A program made the position numbers and the translations under genes. The notes beneath the pieces are model-generated. The model was not told the DNA's origin and ran no database searches. It worked only from the letters and a program-made list of their open reading frames with translations. Source: Pseudomonas putida (GTDB taxonomy: Bacteria > Pseudomonadota > Gammaproteobacteria > Pseudomonadales > Pseudomonadaceae). Taken from it: DNA of 64,000 nucleotides. Numbering within the stretch: position 1 is the first letter of the stretch; the number at the start of each line of letters is the position of its first letter. The stretch spans positions 1-64,000 of the forward strand of contig NZ_CP016634.1 in assembly GCF_002741075.1 (NCBI RefSeq), written 5' to 3'. Shown here piece after piece: positions 22,016 through 32,022 of the stretch.

Positions 22016-23269
22016 ATGACTCCCCCACGTTACCGATTAGGGATGGCATGTCTGGCCGCTCTGATCAGCCTGTTGTCGACGTTACCGGCTCAGGCTACAC
22101 CGTTGTCTCTGGAGGAAGCGCTTCAACTTGCCGAACGCAATGCCCCCATCCTCCAGGCCAGGCAAGAGCAAATGACGGCCGCTCGACACGCTGTGATCCC
22201 AGCAGGCGAGCTGCCTGATCCACGTCTCAACCTAGGAGTGCAGAACCTTCCTGTTGACGGCAGTGATCGTTGGAGCATGAACCGCGATTTCATGACGATG
22301 CAGGTTGTCGGCCTCTCCCAGGAAGTACCAAACCGGGACAAGCGGGAGGCACGAGTTGAGACGGCACGAGCGAGCGTTGAGCGAGCCGATGCAGAGGCGG
22401 TGTTCGAGCGCTTAAAAGTGCGTGCTGCCACAGCCCAAGCTTGGGTCGCGGCGTACACCGTTCAACGGAAACTGCAGCAGTTTGAGGACTTCTACAAAGA
22501 AAACCGTCTGTTGGCCGCAGCAATCCGCGCACGCCTGGCCGGCGGTACCGGCGCGACGGCCGACGCACTTGCTCCTGACCAGGAAGCTGCGCAACTCGAT
22601 GAGCAAAAAGATGTTCTGCTCACACAGGCCGCTCAGGCACGGGCTGCACTCAAGCGATGGATTGGAGAGGATGCTGATCCGCAAGCTCAAGCATTTCCGC
22701 GCTGGCCAGTGAGCGCGCCGGACTATCTACACGCTATACATGCACATCCAGAATTGGCGACCTACAACGCCCTTACGCGGGAAGCACAAGCTCAAGTGCA
22801 CCAAGCCTTGGCAGAAAAGAAGTCGGACTGGGGGTGGCAGGTGGATTACCAGCGGCGCGGGCCTGAATTCAGCAATATGGTGAGCCTGCAGGTAAGTTTC
22901 CAACTGCCCTTGTTCGCTGGCTCACGGCAGGACCCGATGATCGCGGCACGTCGCGCACAAGTCCGGCAACTGGAGGACGAACAGGAAGCGGCATTGCGTG
23001 AGCATAAAGCGCAGCTGGAGACAGATCTTGCGGATTACCAGCGATTGCAGCGAGCAGTGCAGCGCAGCCGTGAAACATTGTTACCGCTAGCGGAGGATCG
23101 AGTCCGCCTCGCCCTTGCTGACTATCGAGCCGGTAAATCACCCTTAAGTGAGGTTCTCACCGCTCGACGTCAGCGGGTTGAAACACGACTGCAAGACATC
23201 GATCTGCAAGGACAGTTGGCCGCGACAGCTGCACGGCTGCACTTCGCGTATGGAGAGGTGCGCGCATGA
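22016..23269 (+). CDS. cusC: CusC-like outer-membrane efflux protein (TolC family)
   Basis: This 417-residue protein has a signal peptide ending AQATP and two long helical outer-membrane-efflux repeats (SLEEALQLAERNAPILQ; VRLALADYRAGKSPLSEVLTARRQ). It lacks the lipobox Cys of E. coli CusC. It would be the outer-membrane channel of the RND pump encoded by the next two genes. The stop overlaps the cusB start by 4 bases. Confidence 0.88.
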   Translation: MTPPRYRLGMACLAALISLLSTLPAQATPLSLEEALQLAERNAPILQARQEQMTAARHAVIPAGELPDPRLNLGVQNLPVDGSDRWSMNRDFMTMQVVGLSQEVPNRDKREARVETARASVERADAEAVFERLKVRAATAQAWVAAYTVQRKLQQFEDFYKENRLLAAAIRARLAGGTGATADALAPDQEAAQLDEQKDVLLTQAAQARAALKRWIGEDADPQAQAFPRWPVSAPDYLHAIHAHPELATYNALTREAQAQVHQALAEKKSDWGWQVDYQRRGPEFSNMVSLQVSFQLPLFAGSRQDPMIAARRAQVRQLEDEQEAALREHKAQLETDLADYQRLQRAVQRSRETLLPLAEDRVRLALADYRAGKSPLSEVLTARRQRVETRLQDIDLQGQLAATAARLHFAYGEVRA

Positions 23270-24732
23270 GAAATTCAACTATCAGCCTTGTGGTATTGGC
23301 CGCGTTGGCTATCGGCGGTGGCGTTGGCTATCAGCTAGCAAAGCGTGGGCAGGTGTCCACTGCCTCCCCTGAAACGCTACAGAAGGTGCTGTATTGGTAT
23401 GACCCGATGTACCCCCAGCAGCACTTTCCAGCACCGGGCAAGTCGCCCTTCATGGACATGCCACTGGTGCCGAAGTACCAGGAAAGCACCGCTGCTGAGG
23501 TGAGCCCCGCAGTTCAAGTTTCACAGGGGCTCCAACAAAACCTGGGGGTCCGTCTGGCTACCGTAGCGAAAGGGCAGCTTGCTCGAACCCTCCAGGTGAG
23601 CGGCGTGCTTACCTTCGATGAGCGGGATTTTAGCGTTCTGCAGGCTCGTACCGGTGGCTACGTCGAACGCACCTATGGCCGCGCTACAGGCGACGTGGTT
23701 GCCAAGGGCGCCCCATTGGCAGATGTGTTGACGCCTGAATGGGCGGGCTTGCAGGAAGAGTACCTGGCGCTTCAGCGATCTGGGGACAATGAATTGCGCG
23801 CTGCAGCTCGGCAACGACTACTGCTGGCGGGTATGCCTGCCGATCTTATCAACCGGATTGACCGTACGGGAAGGGTCCAGAATTCGGTAACGCTCTTGGC
23901 CCCAACAGCAGGCGTCCTTCAGGCTCTGGAATTGCGGCCAGGCATGACAATGACACCGGGTGCAACGTTGGCGAAGATCAATGGTATCGCGAACGTCTGG
24001 CTTGAGGCCGCAGTACCTGAAGCGCAAGCCCAAGGCCTACAGGAAGGACAGGCAGTGCAGGCGAATCTGGCAGCGTTCCCAGGCGAACCTGTTCCCGGCA
24101 AGCTGACCGCATTGCTGGCTGATGCGGATCTGCAAAGCCGCACCTTGCGGCTTCGTATAGAACTGCCCAACCCCGGCGGCCGGTTGCGCCCAGGCATGAC
24201 CGCGCAGGTTTCCCTCCATCCGTCCGGGCAACAGGATGACAGCCTACTGGTGCCAGCCGAGGCGATCATTCGGACGGGGAAACGCGATCTCGTAATGGTG
24301 TCAGAAGACGGAGGTCGATTCCGGCCGGTGGAAGTAGTGCTCGGCCAGGAAAGTGCTGGCCAGGTGGTCGTGCTGCGAGGCCTTCAGGCGGGCCAGCGCG
24401 TTGTGGCGTCCGGGCAGTTTCTGCTGGACTCCGAAGCGAGCTTGAAAGGTATCGAGGCCGTTACTGCTGGCGATGCTCCACTTGCGCAACCTGTACAGCC
24501 GGCTCTACATCAGGCCAATGGGCGCATCGTTCAAATAGAAGGTAATCAGCTGACCATCGCTCATGGACCGTTCGTGACGCTGGGCATGCCTGGTATGACG
24601 ATGACTTTCCCTGTGGCAGATCCCCGCTTGATTGCCGGACTCAAGGTTGGCGAACGCATCCGGTTTGGAGTGCGCGAGCGCGATGAAGGCATGGTCATCG
24701 AGCAAATAACCCAGCAGGAGAACCAGCCATGA
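23266..24732 (+). CDS. cusB: CusB-like periplasmic adaptor fused to a CusF domain
   Basis: This 488-residue adaptor has a membrane anchor, a heavy-metal-binding motif ([20 protein letters not shown] near residues 43-62), barrel-sandwich and beta-barrel domains, and a C-terminal domain from about residue 417 ([27 protein letters not shown]) that matches CusF copper chaperones. CusB connects CusA to CusC and accepts Cu(I) or Ag(I). A separate cusF gene also follows cusA. It overlaps cusA by 4 bases. Confidence 0.92.
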   Translation: MRNSTISLVVLAALAIGGGVGYQLAKRGQVSTASPETLQKVLYWYDPMYPQQHFPAPGKSPFMDMPLVPKYQESTAAEVSPAVQVSQGLQQNLGVRLATVAKGQLARTLQVSGVLTFDERDFSVLQARTGGYVERTYGRATGDVVAKGAPLADVLTPEWAGLQEEYLALQRSGDNELRAAARQRLLLAGMPADLINRIDRTGRVQNSVTLLAPTAGVLQALELRPGMTMTPGATLAKINGIANVWLEAAVPEAQAQGLQEGQAVQANLAAFPGEPVPGKLTALLADADLQSRTLRLRIELPNPGGRLRPGMTAQVSLHPSGQQDDSLLVPAEAIIRTGKRDLVMVSEDGGRFRPVEVVLGQESAGQVVVLRGLQAGQRVVASGQFLLDSEASLKGIEAVTAGDAPLAQPVQPALHQANGRIVQIEGNQLTIAHGPFVTLGMPGMTMTFPVADPRLIAGLKVGERIRFGVRERDEGMVIEQITQQENQP

Positions 24733-27700
24733 TCGCGAACCTGATTCGTTGGTCGGTTGGCAACCGCGTCCTGGTCCTGCTGGCAACACTGTTTGCCGTA
24801 GCTTGGGGCGTTTTCTCTCTGCGCAGTTTGCCGATCGACGCGTTGCCTGACCTGTCAGATGTGCAGGTGATTATCCGCACCTCCTACCCAGGGCAGGCAC
24901 CGCAGATCGTGGAAAATCAGGTGACATATCCCCTGACCACCACAATGCTTTCCGTACCCGGAGCCAAGACAGTGCGGGGCTTTTCAGCATTTGGAGACAG
25001 CTTCGTATATGTGTTGTTTGAGGACGGCACAGATCTCTATTGGGCGCGGTCCAGGGTGCTCGAATACCTAAGCCAGGTTCAGTCTCGATTACCGGCGTCC
25101 GCTAAGCCAGTGCTCGGACCCGATGCCACTGGTGTAGGCTGGATCTACCAGTATGCGCTGGTGGACCGCAGTGGTACCCATGACCTGGCACAGCTGCGCA
25201 GCCTTCAGGACTGGTTCCTGCGCTTCGAGTTGAAAACTCTTCCGGACGTTGCCGAAGTGGCGACGATAGGCGGGATGGTCAAGCAGTACCAGGTAGTGCT
25301 CGATCCGCTGCGCATGGCCAGCTTGGGAATCACTCAAGTTGAGGTTTCGGACGCCATCGCCAAGGCCAATCAGGAAACCGGTGGCGGCGTGCTCGAACAA
25401 GGCGAAGCTGAGTTCATGGTAAGGGCTTCCGGCTATCTGAAGTCACTCGATGATTTCCGAGCCATTCCCCTGCGCCTGGCTGCGAAGGGTATACCCGTAA
25501 CACTGGGCGATGTAGCCACTGTACAGCTGGGCCCTGAGGCACGTCGCGGCATCGGCGAGCTTGATGGACAGGGCGAAGCGGTGGGCGGCGTAGTAATTCT
25601 GCGCAGTGGCAAGAATGCGAAAGATGCCATCGCTCACGTCAAATCCAAGCTTGAATCGCTGGAAAAAAGCCTGCCTGCCGGGGTCGAGCTGGTCACTACC
25701 TACGACCGTAGCCAGTTGATCGATCGTGCTGTGGAAAATCTGAGCCAGAAGCTGATTGAAGAGTTCATCGTGGTCGCACTGGTGTGCGCTGCATTTCTTT
25801 GGCATCTGCGCTCATCGTTGGTCGCCATCGTCTCGCTTCCGGTTGGTGTCCTCATTGCCCTGATCGTCATGCGCCACCAGGGCATCAACGCCAACATCAT
25901 GTCGCTTGGGGGCATAGCCATTGCAATCGGTGCGATGGTGGACGCCGCTGTGGTGATGATTGAGAACGCGCACAAACGGGTTGAGGCTTGGCATACGTGG
26001 CACCCTGGAAAGTCGTTGCGTGGCGAAGATCATTGGAAAGTGATGACTGAGGCAGCAGTCGAGGTCGGGCCTGCGCTGTTCTTCAGCCTCATGATCATTA
26101 CGCTGTCCTTCATACCGGTATTCACCTTGCAGGCTCAGGAGGGAAGGCTGTTTGCGCCCCTCGCATTCACCAAGACTTATGCAATGGCAGCAGCAGCGGG
26201 CCTTTCGGTTACCCTGGTACCCGTGCTGATGGGGTACTGGATTCGGGGTCGTTTACCGGCAGAAGAGCGCAACCCACTCAATCGAACCCTGATACGGCTC
26301 TATCGCCCAGCATTGGAGATCGTTCTACGCCGGCCAAAGCTCACGTTGGCGGGTGCACTGTTGATTTTGCTCAGCAGTGTCTGGCCCCTGAGCCAGCTCG
26401 GCGGCGAATTCTTGCCGCCACTGGATGAAGGCGATTTGCTGTACATGCCGACTGCCCTGCCAGGTCTTTCGGCGCAGAAAGCCTCTGAGCTTTTGCAACG
26501 TACGGACCGGCTGATCCGAACGGTACCGGAGGTCGCCAGTGTCTTCGGTAAAGCGGGCCGGGCTGAATCAGCGACCGACCCGGCCCCGCTGGAGATGTTC
26601 GAGACGACTGTCCGACTTAAACCGAAGGATCAGTGGCGAGCAGGGATGACCACTGAGAAGCTGATCGAAGAGCTGGACCGTACCGTGCAGGTACCTGGGC
26701 TAACCAATATCTGGATCCCACCGATTCGAAACCGTATCGACATGCTCGCAACCGGTATCAAAAGCCCGATCGGCGTAAAGGTTGCCGGCAGCAATTTGAA
26801 TGAGATCGACCGGGTGACTCTGGCTATCGAGAAGGTGGCCAAAACGGTTCCAGGGGTGACTTCCGCCCTCGCCGAGCGATTAACCGGTGGACGCTACATC
26901 GATCTGGATATCGACCGCCAATTCGCAGCGCGTTACGGCCTGAACATTGCTGATGTCCAAGCGATTGTTGCCGGCGCCGTTGGGGGCGAAAACATCGGCG
27001 AAACCGTAGAAGGCCTGGCGCGATATCCCATCAGTGTTCGGTACCCACGGGAGTGGCGTGACTCTGTTGATGCCCTGCGGCAGCTACCGATTTACACCAG
27101 CCAAGGGGGGCGAATCACACTGGGAACCGTGGCACGGGTGCGTATTGCGGACGGTCCACCCATGCTCAAGAGTGAAAACGCGCGCCCCTCGGGCTGGGTG
27201 TATATCGACGTGCGGAGACGGGACCTGTCCTCCGTCGTTGCCGACCTGCGCCGGCTAGTCGATCAGCAGGTGAAGCTCGATCCTGGCATAAGCTTGAGCT
27301 ATTCCGGGCAGTTCGAATACCTGGAGCGCGCCAATGCGCGCTTAGCATGGGTAGTACCGGCGACGCTGGCCATTATTTTCGTCCTTCTCTACCTCACGTT
27401 TGGCCGCCTCGGTGAAGCGCTGCTGATCATGGCTACCTTGCCATTTGCGCTAACCGGCGGCGTATGGCTGCTGTACATGATGGGCTACAACCTGTCGGTG
27501 GCCACGGGTGTCGGTTTTATCGCCTTGGCTGGGGTCGCAGCAGAGTTTGGAGTCATCATGCTGATCTACCTCAACAATGCCTGGACTGAACGAAACGGCA
27601 ACGGTACGCAGGGGCAACCTGCGCTTCTGGATGCTATCCGCGAAGGGGCCGTGCAGCGCATCCGCCCCAAAGCCATGACCGTAGCAGTGATCGTCGCAGG

Positions 27701-27887
27701 CTTGATGCCAATCCTCTGGAGTAGCGGTACCGGCAGCGAAGTCATGAGCCGGATCGCTGTACCCATGGTCGGCGGCATGCTCACCGCGCCTTTGCTCTCA
27801 CTATTTGTAATCCCTGCGGCTTACTGGCTCGTCAGGCGCCGCGGACTCGCTGTACACGATAACCCCCAAACAGGAGTAACCCGATGA
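24729..27887 (+). CDS. cusA: CusA-like Cu(I)/Ag(I) RND efflux pump
   Basis: This 1052-residue inner-membrane proton antiporter is of the heavy-metal RND family, with the usual 12 transmembrane segments and two large periplasmic loops. TM4 carries the acidic residue of the proton relay in [13 protein letters not shown]. The sequence starts [18 protein letters not shown] and contains [19 protein letters not shown], both typical of CusA. It overlaps cusB and cusF by 4 bases each, so the four genes are translationally coupled. Confidence 0.94.
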   Translation: MIANLIRWSVGNRVLVLLATLFAVAWGVFSLRSLPIDALPDLSDVQVIIRTSYPGQAPQIVENQVTYPLTTTMLSVPGAKTVRGFSAFGDSFVYVLFEDGTDLYWARSRVLEYLSQVQSRLPASAKPVLGPDATGVGWIYQYALVDRSGTHDLAQLRSLQDWFLRFELKTLPDVAEVATIGGMVKQYQVVLDPLRMASLGITQVEVSDAIAKANQETGGGVLEQGEAEFMVRASGYLKSLDDFRAIPLRLAAKGIPVTLGDVATVQLGPEARRGIGELDGQGEAVGGVVILRSGKNAKDAIAHVKSKLESLEKSLPAGVELVTTYDRSQLIDRAVENLSQKLIEEFIVVALVCAAFLWHLRSSLVAIVSLPVGVLIALIVMRHQGINANIMSLGGIAIAIGAMVDAAVVMIENAHKRVEAWHTWHPGKSLRGEDHWKVMTEAAVEVGPALFFSLMIITLSFIPVFTLQAQEGRLFAPLAFTKTYAMAAAAGLSVTLVPVLMGYWIRGRLPAEERNPLNRTLIRLYRPALEIVLRRPKLTLAGALLILLSSVWPLSQLGGEFLPPLDEGDLLYMPTALPGLSAQKASELLQRTDRLIRTVPEVASVFGKAGRAESATDPAPLEMFETTVRLKPKDQWRAGMTTEKLIEELDRTVQVPGLTNIWIPPIRNRIDMLATGIKSPIGVKVAGSNLNEIDRVTLAIEKVAKTVPGVTSALAERLTGGRYIDLDIDRQFAARYGLNIADVQAIVAGAVGGENIGETVEGLARYPISVRYPREWRDSVDALRQLPIYTSQGGRITLGTVARVRIADGPPMLKSENARPSGWVYIDVRRRDLSSVVADLRRLVDQQVKLDPGISLSYSGQFEYLERANARLAWVVPATLAIIFVLLYLTFGRLGEALLIMATLPFALTGGVWLLYMMGYNLSVATGVGFIALAGVAAEFGVIMLIYLNNAWTERNGNGTQGQPALLDAIREGAVQRIRPKAMTVAVIVAGLMPILWSSGTGSEVMSRIAVPMVGGMLTAPLLSLFVIPAAYWLVRRRGLAVHDNPQTGVTR

Positions 27888-28231
27888 AGAAGCTACTGAT
27901 CAGCGCTGGCCTGGTGTTCGCCGTTGCGGCGGCGGTGCAGGCCCAAGACATGTATGGCACGGATATGAAGAATATGCCCATGGAAGGCAACGAGACCCAA
28001 GGCAGCCAGGCGGCTCCGACTGCATCGGCTGAGGGAACCATCAAAGCTTTGGAACCAGGTAAAGTTACCTTGGCGCATGGACCAGTATCAGCCCTGAAAT
28101 GGCCGGCAATGACCATGGGCTTCAGCGCTACCGAGCAGCAACTCAAGGGACTCAAGGTAGGCGACAAGGTCAGCTTCGATTTCCGAATGAATGGGGGCAC
28201 AGCGACGATCGTAGGCATTCGCAAGCAGTGA
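27884..28231 (+). CDS. cusF: CusF periplasmic copper chaperone
   Basis: This 115-residue protein has a signal peptide (residues 1-21) and an OB-fold CusF domain with the His/Met/Trp copper site: H in [13 protein letters not shown] in KWPAMTM and the two Met residues. It delivers Cu(I) to the CusB/CusA complex. It is the last gene of the cus operon and is followed by a hairpin. Confidence 0.92.
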   Translation: MKKLLISAGLVFAVAAAVQAQDMYGTDMKNMPMEGNETQGSQAAPTASAEGTIKALEPGKVTLAHGPVSALKWPAMTMGFSATEQQLKGLKVGDKVSFDFRMNGGTATIVGIRKQ

Positions 28232-28245
28232 CGGATTGACTTCTA

Positions 28246-28275
28246 ACCCTGCCTATTAGAGCTGATAGGCAGGGT
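28246..28275 (+). terminator. Hairpin terminator after cusF
   Basis: ACCCTGCCTAT and ATAGGCAGGGT form a perfect 11-bp stem around an 8-base loop, 14 bases after the cusF stop. The T-run is weak (CATTTAGCC), so termination may be partial. Confidence 0.7.
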
Positions 28276-28645
28276 CATTTAGCCAAACTTTGGAAAAAGT
28301 GCTGCCGCAATTCCTGACCGCGCCGCCTTCAGCTCTGTGCCTCGGGACGCTAGTTGGTCTTTGCGCTCTGTAGCCGGGATGCATTCAGATCAGAGTAGTA
28401 GCTGACGTTTGAGCAGAGATCTTCGTGCATCACGATCTATATGGGTCGAAAGCGGACAGGGCATCGCAAAGTCATCCAACTGCCTGAGTTATCCGAACGC
28501 CAACAAGGATTCCACCGAGCTTGTCGACAAGAAAACCCGCGACAACTCAGAGTGTTATCCGAGCAAACAGACTTTGGATACCCTATTCCCGCTAGAAACA
28601 CTGCCGCTGAAACCCTCCTGGCATGTAGCTCCTTCGTCCTACGCT
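28276..28645. other. Stretch without a recognised gene
   Basis: Short open frames occur here, but none has a ribosome site, signal peptide or recognisable family. It lies between the convergent ends of the cus operon and the methyltransferase operon. I see no repeat or clear mobile-element end. Confidence 0.5.
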
Positions 28646-29305
28646 TCAGCCTCTATGACCCCCACCCAACCTTTCGCGCAGGTGCGGAACGAACCTAGGC
28701 GTAACGCGGGTATAAGCTTCGTAGGCAGCGCCAAACTGCTTGTGCATTTCCCGCTCTTCGGAAACCGCCAAACGCCCGTACATCACCAGCAACACCGGGA
28801 ACATTGCCAGCGTCAGCAGCGTCGGCCACTGAAGGAGAAAGCCCAGAAGAATCAGCACAAATGCCACGTACTGCGGATGTCTGATCCAGCCATAGGGCCC
28901 GACCGTTGCAAGTGAACGGCGGCGTTGCGCGTGATATAGCACGTTCCAGGCGGCAGAAAGCAAATAGAAGCCGAAACCCAGGAATAGGTAACTGGCAATG
29001 TGCAAAACACTGAAGTGTGGGTTGCCCTGGTCACCGAGCAACGTCGACCACAGATGGCCGGATTCGTGGGAAAGCAGATCGAGGTTGGGGAACCTGGCCT
29101 GCAACCAGCCTGACAACAGATAGATCGTCAGGGGGAAGCCATACATTTCCACAAACAGGGCAACGATGAAGGCCGAGAATGCACCGAAGCTCCTCCAGTC
29201 TCTCGCCGTTGCCGGCTTGAAGAAACTGAAGGCAAACATGATGAAGATCGCGGAGTTGATGAAAACCAGCGACCAGAGGCCATACGCGCTTTCACCATGA
29301 TTCAT
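28646..29305 (-). CDS. Isoprenylcysteine-methyltransferase-like membrane protein
   Basis: This 219-residue protein has about five transmembrane segments. The C-terminal region (ATVGPYGWIRHPQYVAFVLILLG and EEREMHKQFGAAYEAYTRVTPRF) matches the ICMT/phospholipid methyltransferase fold, in which these segments bind S-adenosylmethionine. The substrate is unknown. Such genes often accompany DUF2933 genes in copper and silver regions, as here, where the two overlap by 4 bases. Confidence 0.78.
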   Translation of the reverse strand: MNHGESAYGLWSLVFINSAIFIMFAFSFFKPATARDWRSFGAFSAFIVALFVEMYGFPLTIYLLSGWLQARFPNLDLLSHESGHLWSTLLGDQGNPHFSVLHIASYLFLGFGFYLLSAAWNVLYHAQRRRSLATVGPYGWIRHPQYVAFVLILLGFLLQWPTLLTLAMFPVLLVMYGRLAVSEEREMHKQFGAAYEAYTRVTPRFVPHLRERLGGGHRG

Positions 29306-29577
29306 GATGGATCTCCCGGCTTATGGATATCAGCCTTATCGGAGGGGGCCGGTTTGCTCTGGCCCTGGTGATGGTGTCCCCCATGTCCTCGATGCATGAA
29401 GACATGCATCAGCGGACAGGCGAGCAACAACAGATAAGGCAGGGCTCCAACGACATGGGCAAGGTGCTCGGTGAGCAGGAAGTAGACGGCGATCCCACCG
29501 ATTACCACCAGGCCGATTGCATAGCGTGAACGCCAGAAACTGTGTGGTGAGCCGTTTTCATCGAAGTGAGGGTTCAT
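29302..29577 (-). CDS. DUF2933 small membrane protein
   Basis: This 91-residue protein has FWRSRYAIGLVVIGGIAVYFLLTEH and a second membrane segment (LPYLLLLACPLMHVFMH), followed by a His-rich tail (RGHGGHHHQG). That is the DUF2933 pattern, a family known from metal-resistance regions with no assigned activity. It overlaps the methyltransferase start by 4 bases. A decayed relative lies at 34391-34690. Confidence 0.8.
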   Translation of the reverse strand: MNPHFDENGSPHSFWRSRYAIGLVVIGGIAVYFLLTEHLAHVVGALPYLLLLACPLMHVFMHRGHGGHHHQGQSKPAPSDKADIHKPGDPS

Positions 29578-29602
29578 AGCGACTCCTGGGAAAGGAGATG
29601 GG

Positions 29603-30058
29603 TTACTTCGATGCAGCAGATGGCATGCGGTCCATCATCATCTGCATCATCGACTCCATCATGTCCATGCGCTTTTCCATCATCTGGTGGCGGGCGGCCA
29701 TATCCCCGCCCATGCCGCCATGCATGCCCCCCATTTCAGGCATGCCACCCTCCATGGACTTCATCATGGCCATGCCATTTTTCATCAGCGCCATATGCTC
29801 GGCCATCAACGCCTGACGGGCTTCCGGCGTTTTGGCTGCAGCCATCTTTTCGTGCATGGCTTGCATGGCCTTCATTTGCTGGTCCATCGCCGCCATTTGC
29901 CCTTTGTCCATTGGCTGAGAAGGCGTCTTCTCGGTAGCCGCCGCGCTTGGCGCATCGGCCGGGTGATGTGTCGAGTGTTCATCGGTGTTTTGCGCCATGG
30001 CGCCCACGGACGCTGCGGCCAAACAAAGTCCGATCAGTAAATTTCGAACGTTGTTCAT
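29603..30058 (-). CDS. Secreted Met-rich protein
   Basis: This protein of about 151 residues has a signal peptide (NNVRNLLIGLCLAAASVGAMA), a His/Asp/Ala-rich linker and a long Met-rich helical region (for example MAAMDQQMKAMQAMHEKM and MDMMESMMQMMMDRM). Methionine clusters bind Cu(I), so a periplasmic copper-binding role is likely. Three ATGs lie in a row at 30064, 30061 and 30058. AAGGAG touches the first, so the third has the best spacing and is used here. Confidence 0.75.
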   Translation of the reverse strand: MNNVRNLLIGLCLAAASVGAMAQNTDEHSTHHPADAPSAAATEKTPSQPMDKGQMAAMDQQMKAMQAMHEKMAAAKTPEARQALMAEHMALMKNGMAMMKSMEGGMPEMGGMHGGMGGDMAARHQMMEKRMDMMESMMQMMMDRMPSAASK

Positions 30059-30196
30059 CATCATCTCCTTAGCACTGTTTTAAAGCCGGATGCCTTGGTC
30101 TGGGCGCTAGGCCTCACCTGGCACGACAAGCAAATTACTGCGCCGGCGTGAATGCTCATTTTTCGCGTCGTGCTCGGGTTGTACACCGACGGGCTA

Positions 30197-31219
30197 TTAT
30201 TGGGCACTCGGCGGCTCGAAGCTGATCCCGTTTGGCCCGGCGCCAACCTTATGGGTAGCAACGACCTTTCGGCTGCTCGTATCGATGACAGATACGGTGC
30301 CCGCTTCAATATTGCTGACAAACACATAAGCGCCGTCGCTGCTGATGGCCACACCATGGGCACCCTTGCCGGTGGTCACGGTGCCCAGGCTGCTACGCGT
30401 CTGGAGATCTACGATGGAGACTCGGTCGTCCGGATTCTGGCCACTGCCCTGATTCGCGACATAGACCTGGCGACCGTCAACGGTGGCCATCATCTGGATT
30501 GGCGTGCGGCCGACATCAACCTTGCTGATCACCTTGCGTCTGGCCGTGTCGATGATGCCAAGCTGATTTGTCGCACTGAGCGAGACGAATGCCAGGCGAC
30601 CGTCAGGGGCAAAGCCGACCTGGACAGGGCCTTTGCCCACGGGAATCTGCGCGGTTTCTTTGAGTGTGACGACATCGATAAGCGATACGCTGTCGCTCTT
30701 CATGTTCGCGATATAGAGTGTCCGGCCATCAGGGCTCAAGCGCAGCCCATGGGGATAACGCCCAGTTGGAATACCGGGCAACTCGATTCGCTGCTCAAGG
30801 TCAAATACTCGCACCTGGTTGGCAGCGGAATCGGTCACAAAAGCTCGCAGCCCGGTGACGTCGGTGACCACATGAGCCGGGTGATCGCCTGCCGGGAAGC
30901 TGAACGGTGGCCTGTCCAGCGCGCTGGTACTGAACACCAGCAACTGCCCACCGGGCTTTTCACCGCTCGAATGCCCCGCATGTCCAGCCACTCCAACAAC
31001 CAGAAGCAAGCTGCCGTCGGGCGAAACCTGTAGGTTGTGGGGTGCGATCGGCAAGGCGACCGTGCTCACATCACCTGTCGCAAGATTTACCTGGCTAATG
31101 GAAGCGGACCGTTCATTGGCCGTGTAGACGTTACCCGTAGGGTTTGCCATGACCAGCCCCAGAGGGATGAGCAGGGATATCCCCAAGGCCATAGAACTAA
31201 ACCGCTTGGCAGTCATCAT
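30197..31219 (-). CDS. Secreted YncE-like beta-propeller protein
   Basis: This 340-residue protein has a signal peptide (MALGISLLIPLGLVMA) and then repeated propeller blades of the YVTN type (VYTANERSASISQVNLATG, LYIANMKSDSVSLIDV, VYVANQGSGQNPDDRVSIVDL, VFVSNIEAGTVSVIDTSS). Such proteins bind ligands or partners in the periplasm. The function here is unknown but the setting is copper resistance. The start at 31219 is chosen for the signal peptide and GGAG upstream. Confidence 0.78.
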   Translation of the reverse strand: MMTAKRFSSMALGISLLIPLGLVMANPTGNVYTANERSASISQVNLATGDVSTVALPIAPHNLQVSPDGSLLLVVGVAGHAGHSSGEKPGGQLLVFSTSALDRPPFSFPAGDHPAHVVTDVTGLRAFVTDSAANQVRVFDLEQRIELPGIPTGRYPHGLRLSPDGRTLYIANMKSDSVSLIDVVTLKETAQIPVGKGPVQVGFAPDGRLAFVSLSATNQLGIIDTARRKVISKVDVGRTPIQMMATVDGRQVYVANQGSGQNPDDRVSIVDLQTRSSLGTVTTGKGAHGVAISSDGAYVFVSNIEAGTVSVIDTSSRKVVATHKVGAGPNGISFEPPSAQ

Positions 31220-31484
31220 TGTGAATGAGCTCCAACGAGGGGCCGGGGTATGTGAGCCAGGCTGGCCTATACATTTACTCAAGATAAACACCAATCGCGA
31301 AGCATTTTCTTGATCAGCGTCAACGTCCACAGCTTGACTCGGCACTGGGTGATCGAAGGCCGTCCATTTCTTGGGGAGTATTGCTGGCTATCCCGACCCG
31401 GAGTCAGTCGACATCAGGCTGTATATGAAGAAACCGCGCCATGAAACATGGCACGGCGGCTTGCCATCTGAGCGGTAACGAGAC

Positions 31485-31685
31485 TTAGCGACTGACTTTG
31501 GTTGGGTAACCAAGCGCCTGGACCAGTGCACCGACGCGTTCCGCCTCGATGTTGCTTTGGACACTCACTGTACCGGCAGCACGATCAACGATCACCTTCG
31601 CGTCGCCATCGGCAGCCTGGATGGCCTTGGTGATCTTGTTGACACAACTGCCACATCCCATACCGGAAACTTCCAAAACGAACAT
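31485..31685 (-). CDS. copZ: CopZ-like copper chaperone (HMA domain)
   Basis: This 66-residue cytoplasmic protein is a single heavy-metal-associated domain with the Cu(I)-binding motif GMGCGSC near the N-terminus. It would carry Cu(I) to the P-type ATPase or to a CueR-type sensor. The start at 31685 (MFVLEVSGMGC) has GAGAGG upstream. It lies behind a MerR-type operator at 31736-31756 and downstream of the copper ATPase. Confidence 0.88.
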   Translation of the reverse strand: MFVLEVSGMGCGSCVNKITKAIQAADGDAKVIVDRAAGTVSVQSNIEAERVGALVQALGYPTKVSR

Positions 31686-31735
31686 AGCGGGCCTCTCATG
31701 CTGGTACGGCTTTTCTCGCCGCATTTACAGCTTCA

Positions 31736-31756
31736 ACCTTGACACGATGACAAGGT
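31736..31756 (-). promoter_or_regulatory. CueR-type operator in the copZ promoter
   Basis: The 21-bp site has perfect outer arms ACCTTG and CAAGGT with inner CA and TG, the form of CueR (MerR-family) copper operators. Read on the minus strand, TTGACC overlaps the first arm as a -35 element about 19 bases from a poor -10, the long spacing typical of MerR-regulated promoters. No cueR gene lies in the window, so a regulator encoded elsewhere is implied. Confidence 0.75.
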
Positions 31757-32022
31757 CAAGGCCCGGTCAAAGGATTTATCTTCGCCCTGAAATCTTGTCC
31801 AACTCCTCTGGCGGCGGCCCCTGCTGCATCACAATTGTCCCTTACGATCTTGGCAGAAGATGGCGGACGTCGCAGTTGCCCGATGTCCTCCATCAGGACC
31901 AGATTGGCGCCGAACTCGCGGACATACCCGCTAAGGCCAAAGCCCTAGACAGTCAGTCATATGGATCAGGCGTTGAAACGCTGATGGCGGAACTTCCTCT
32001 CATAGGTTGCGGTGTGCCCATT

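Noticed and set aside
28409..28915. 168-codon plus-strand frame after the cus operon
   Set aside because: It runs antisense into the methyltransferase gene and shows no start signal or family.
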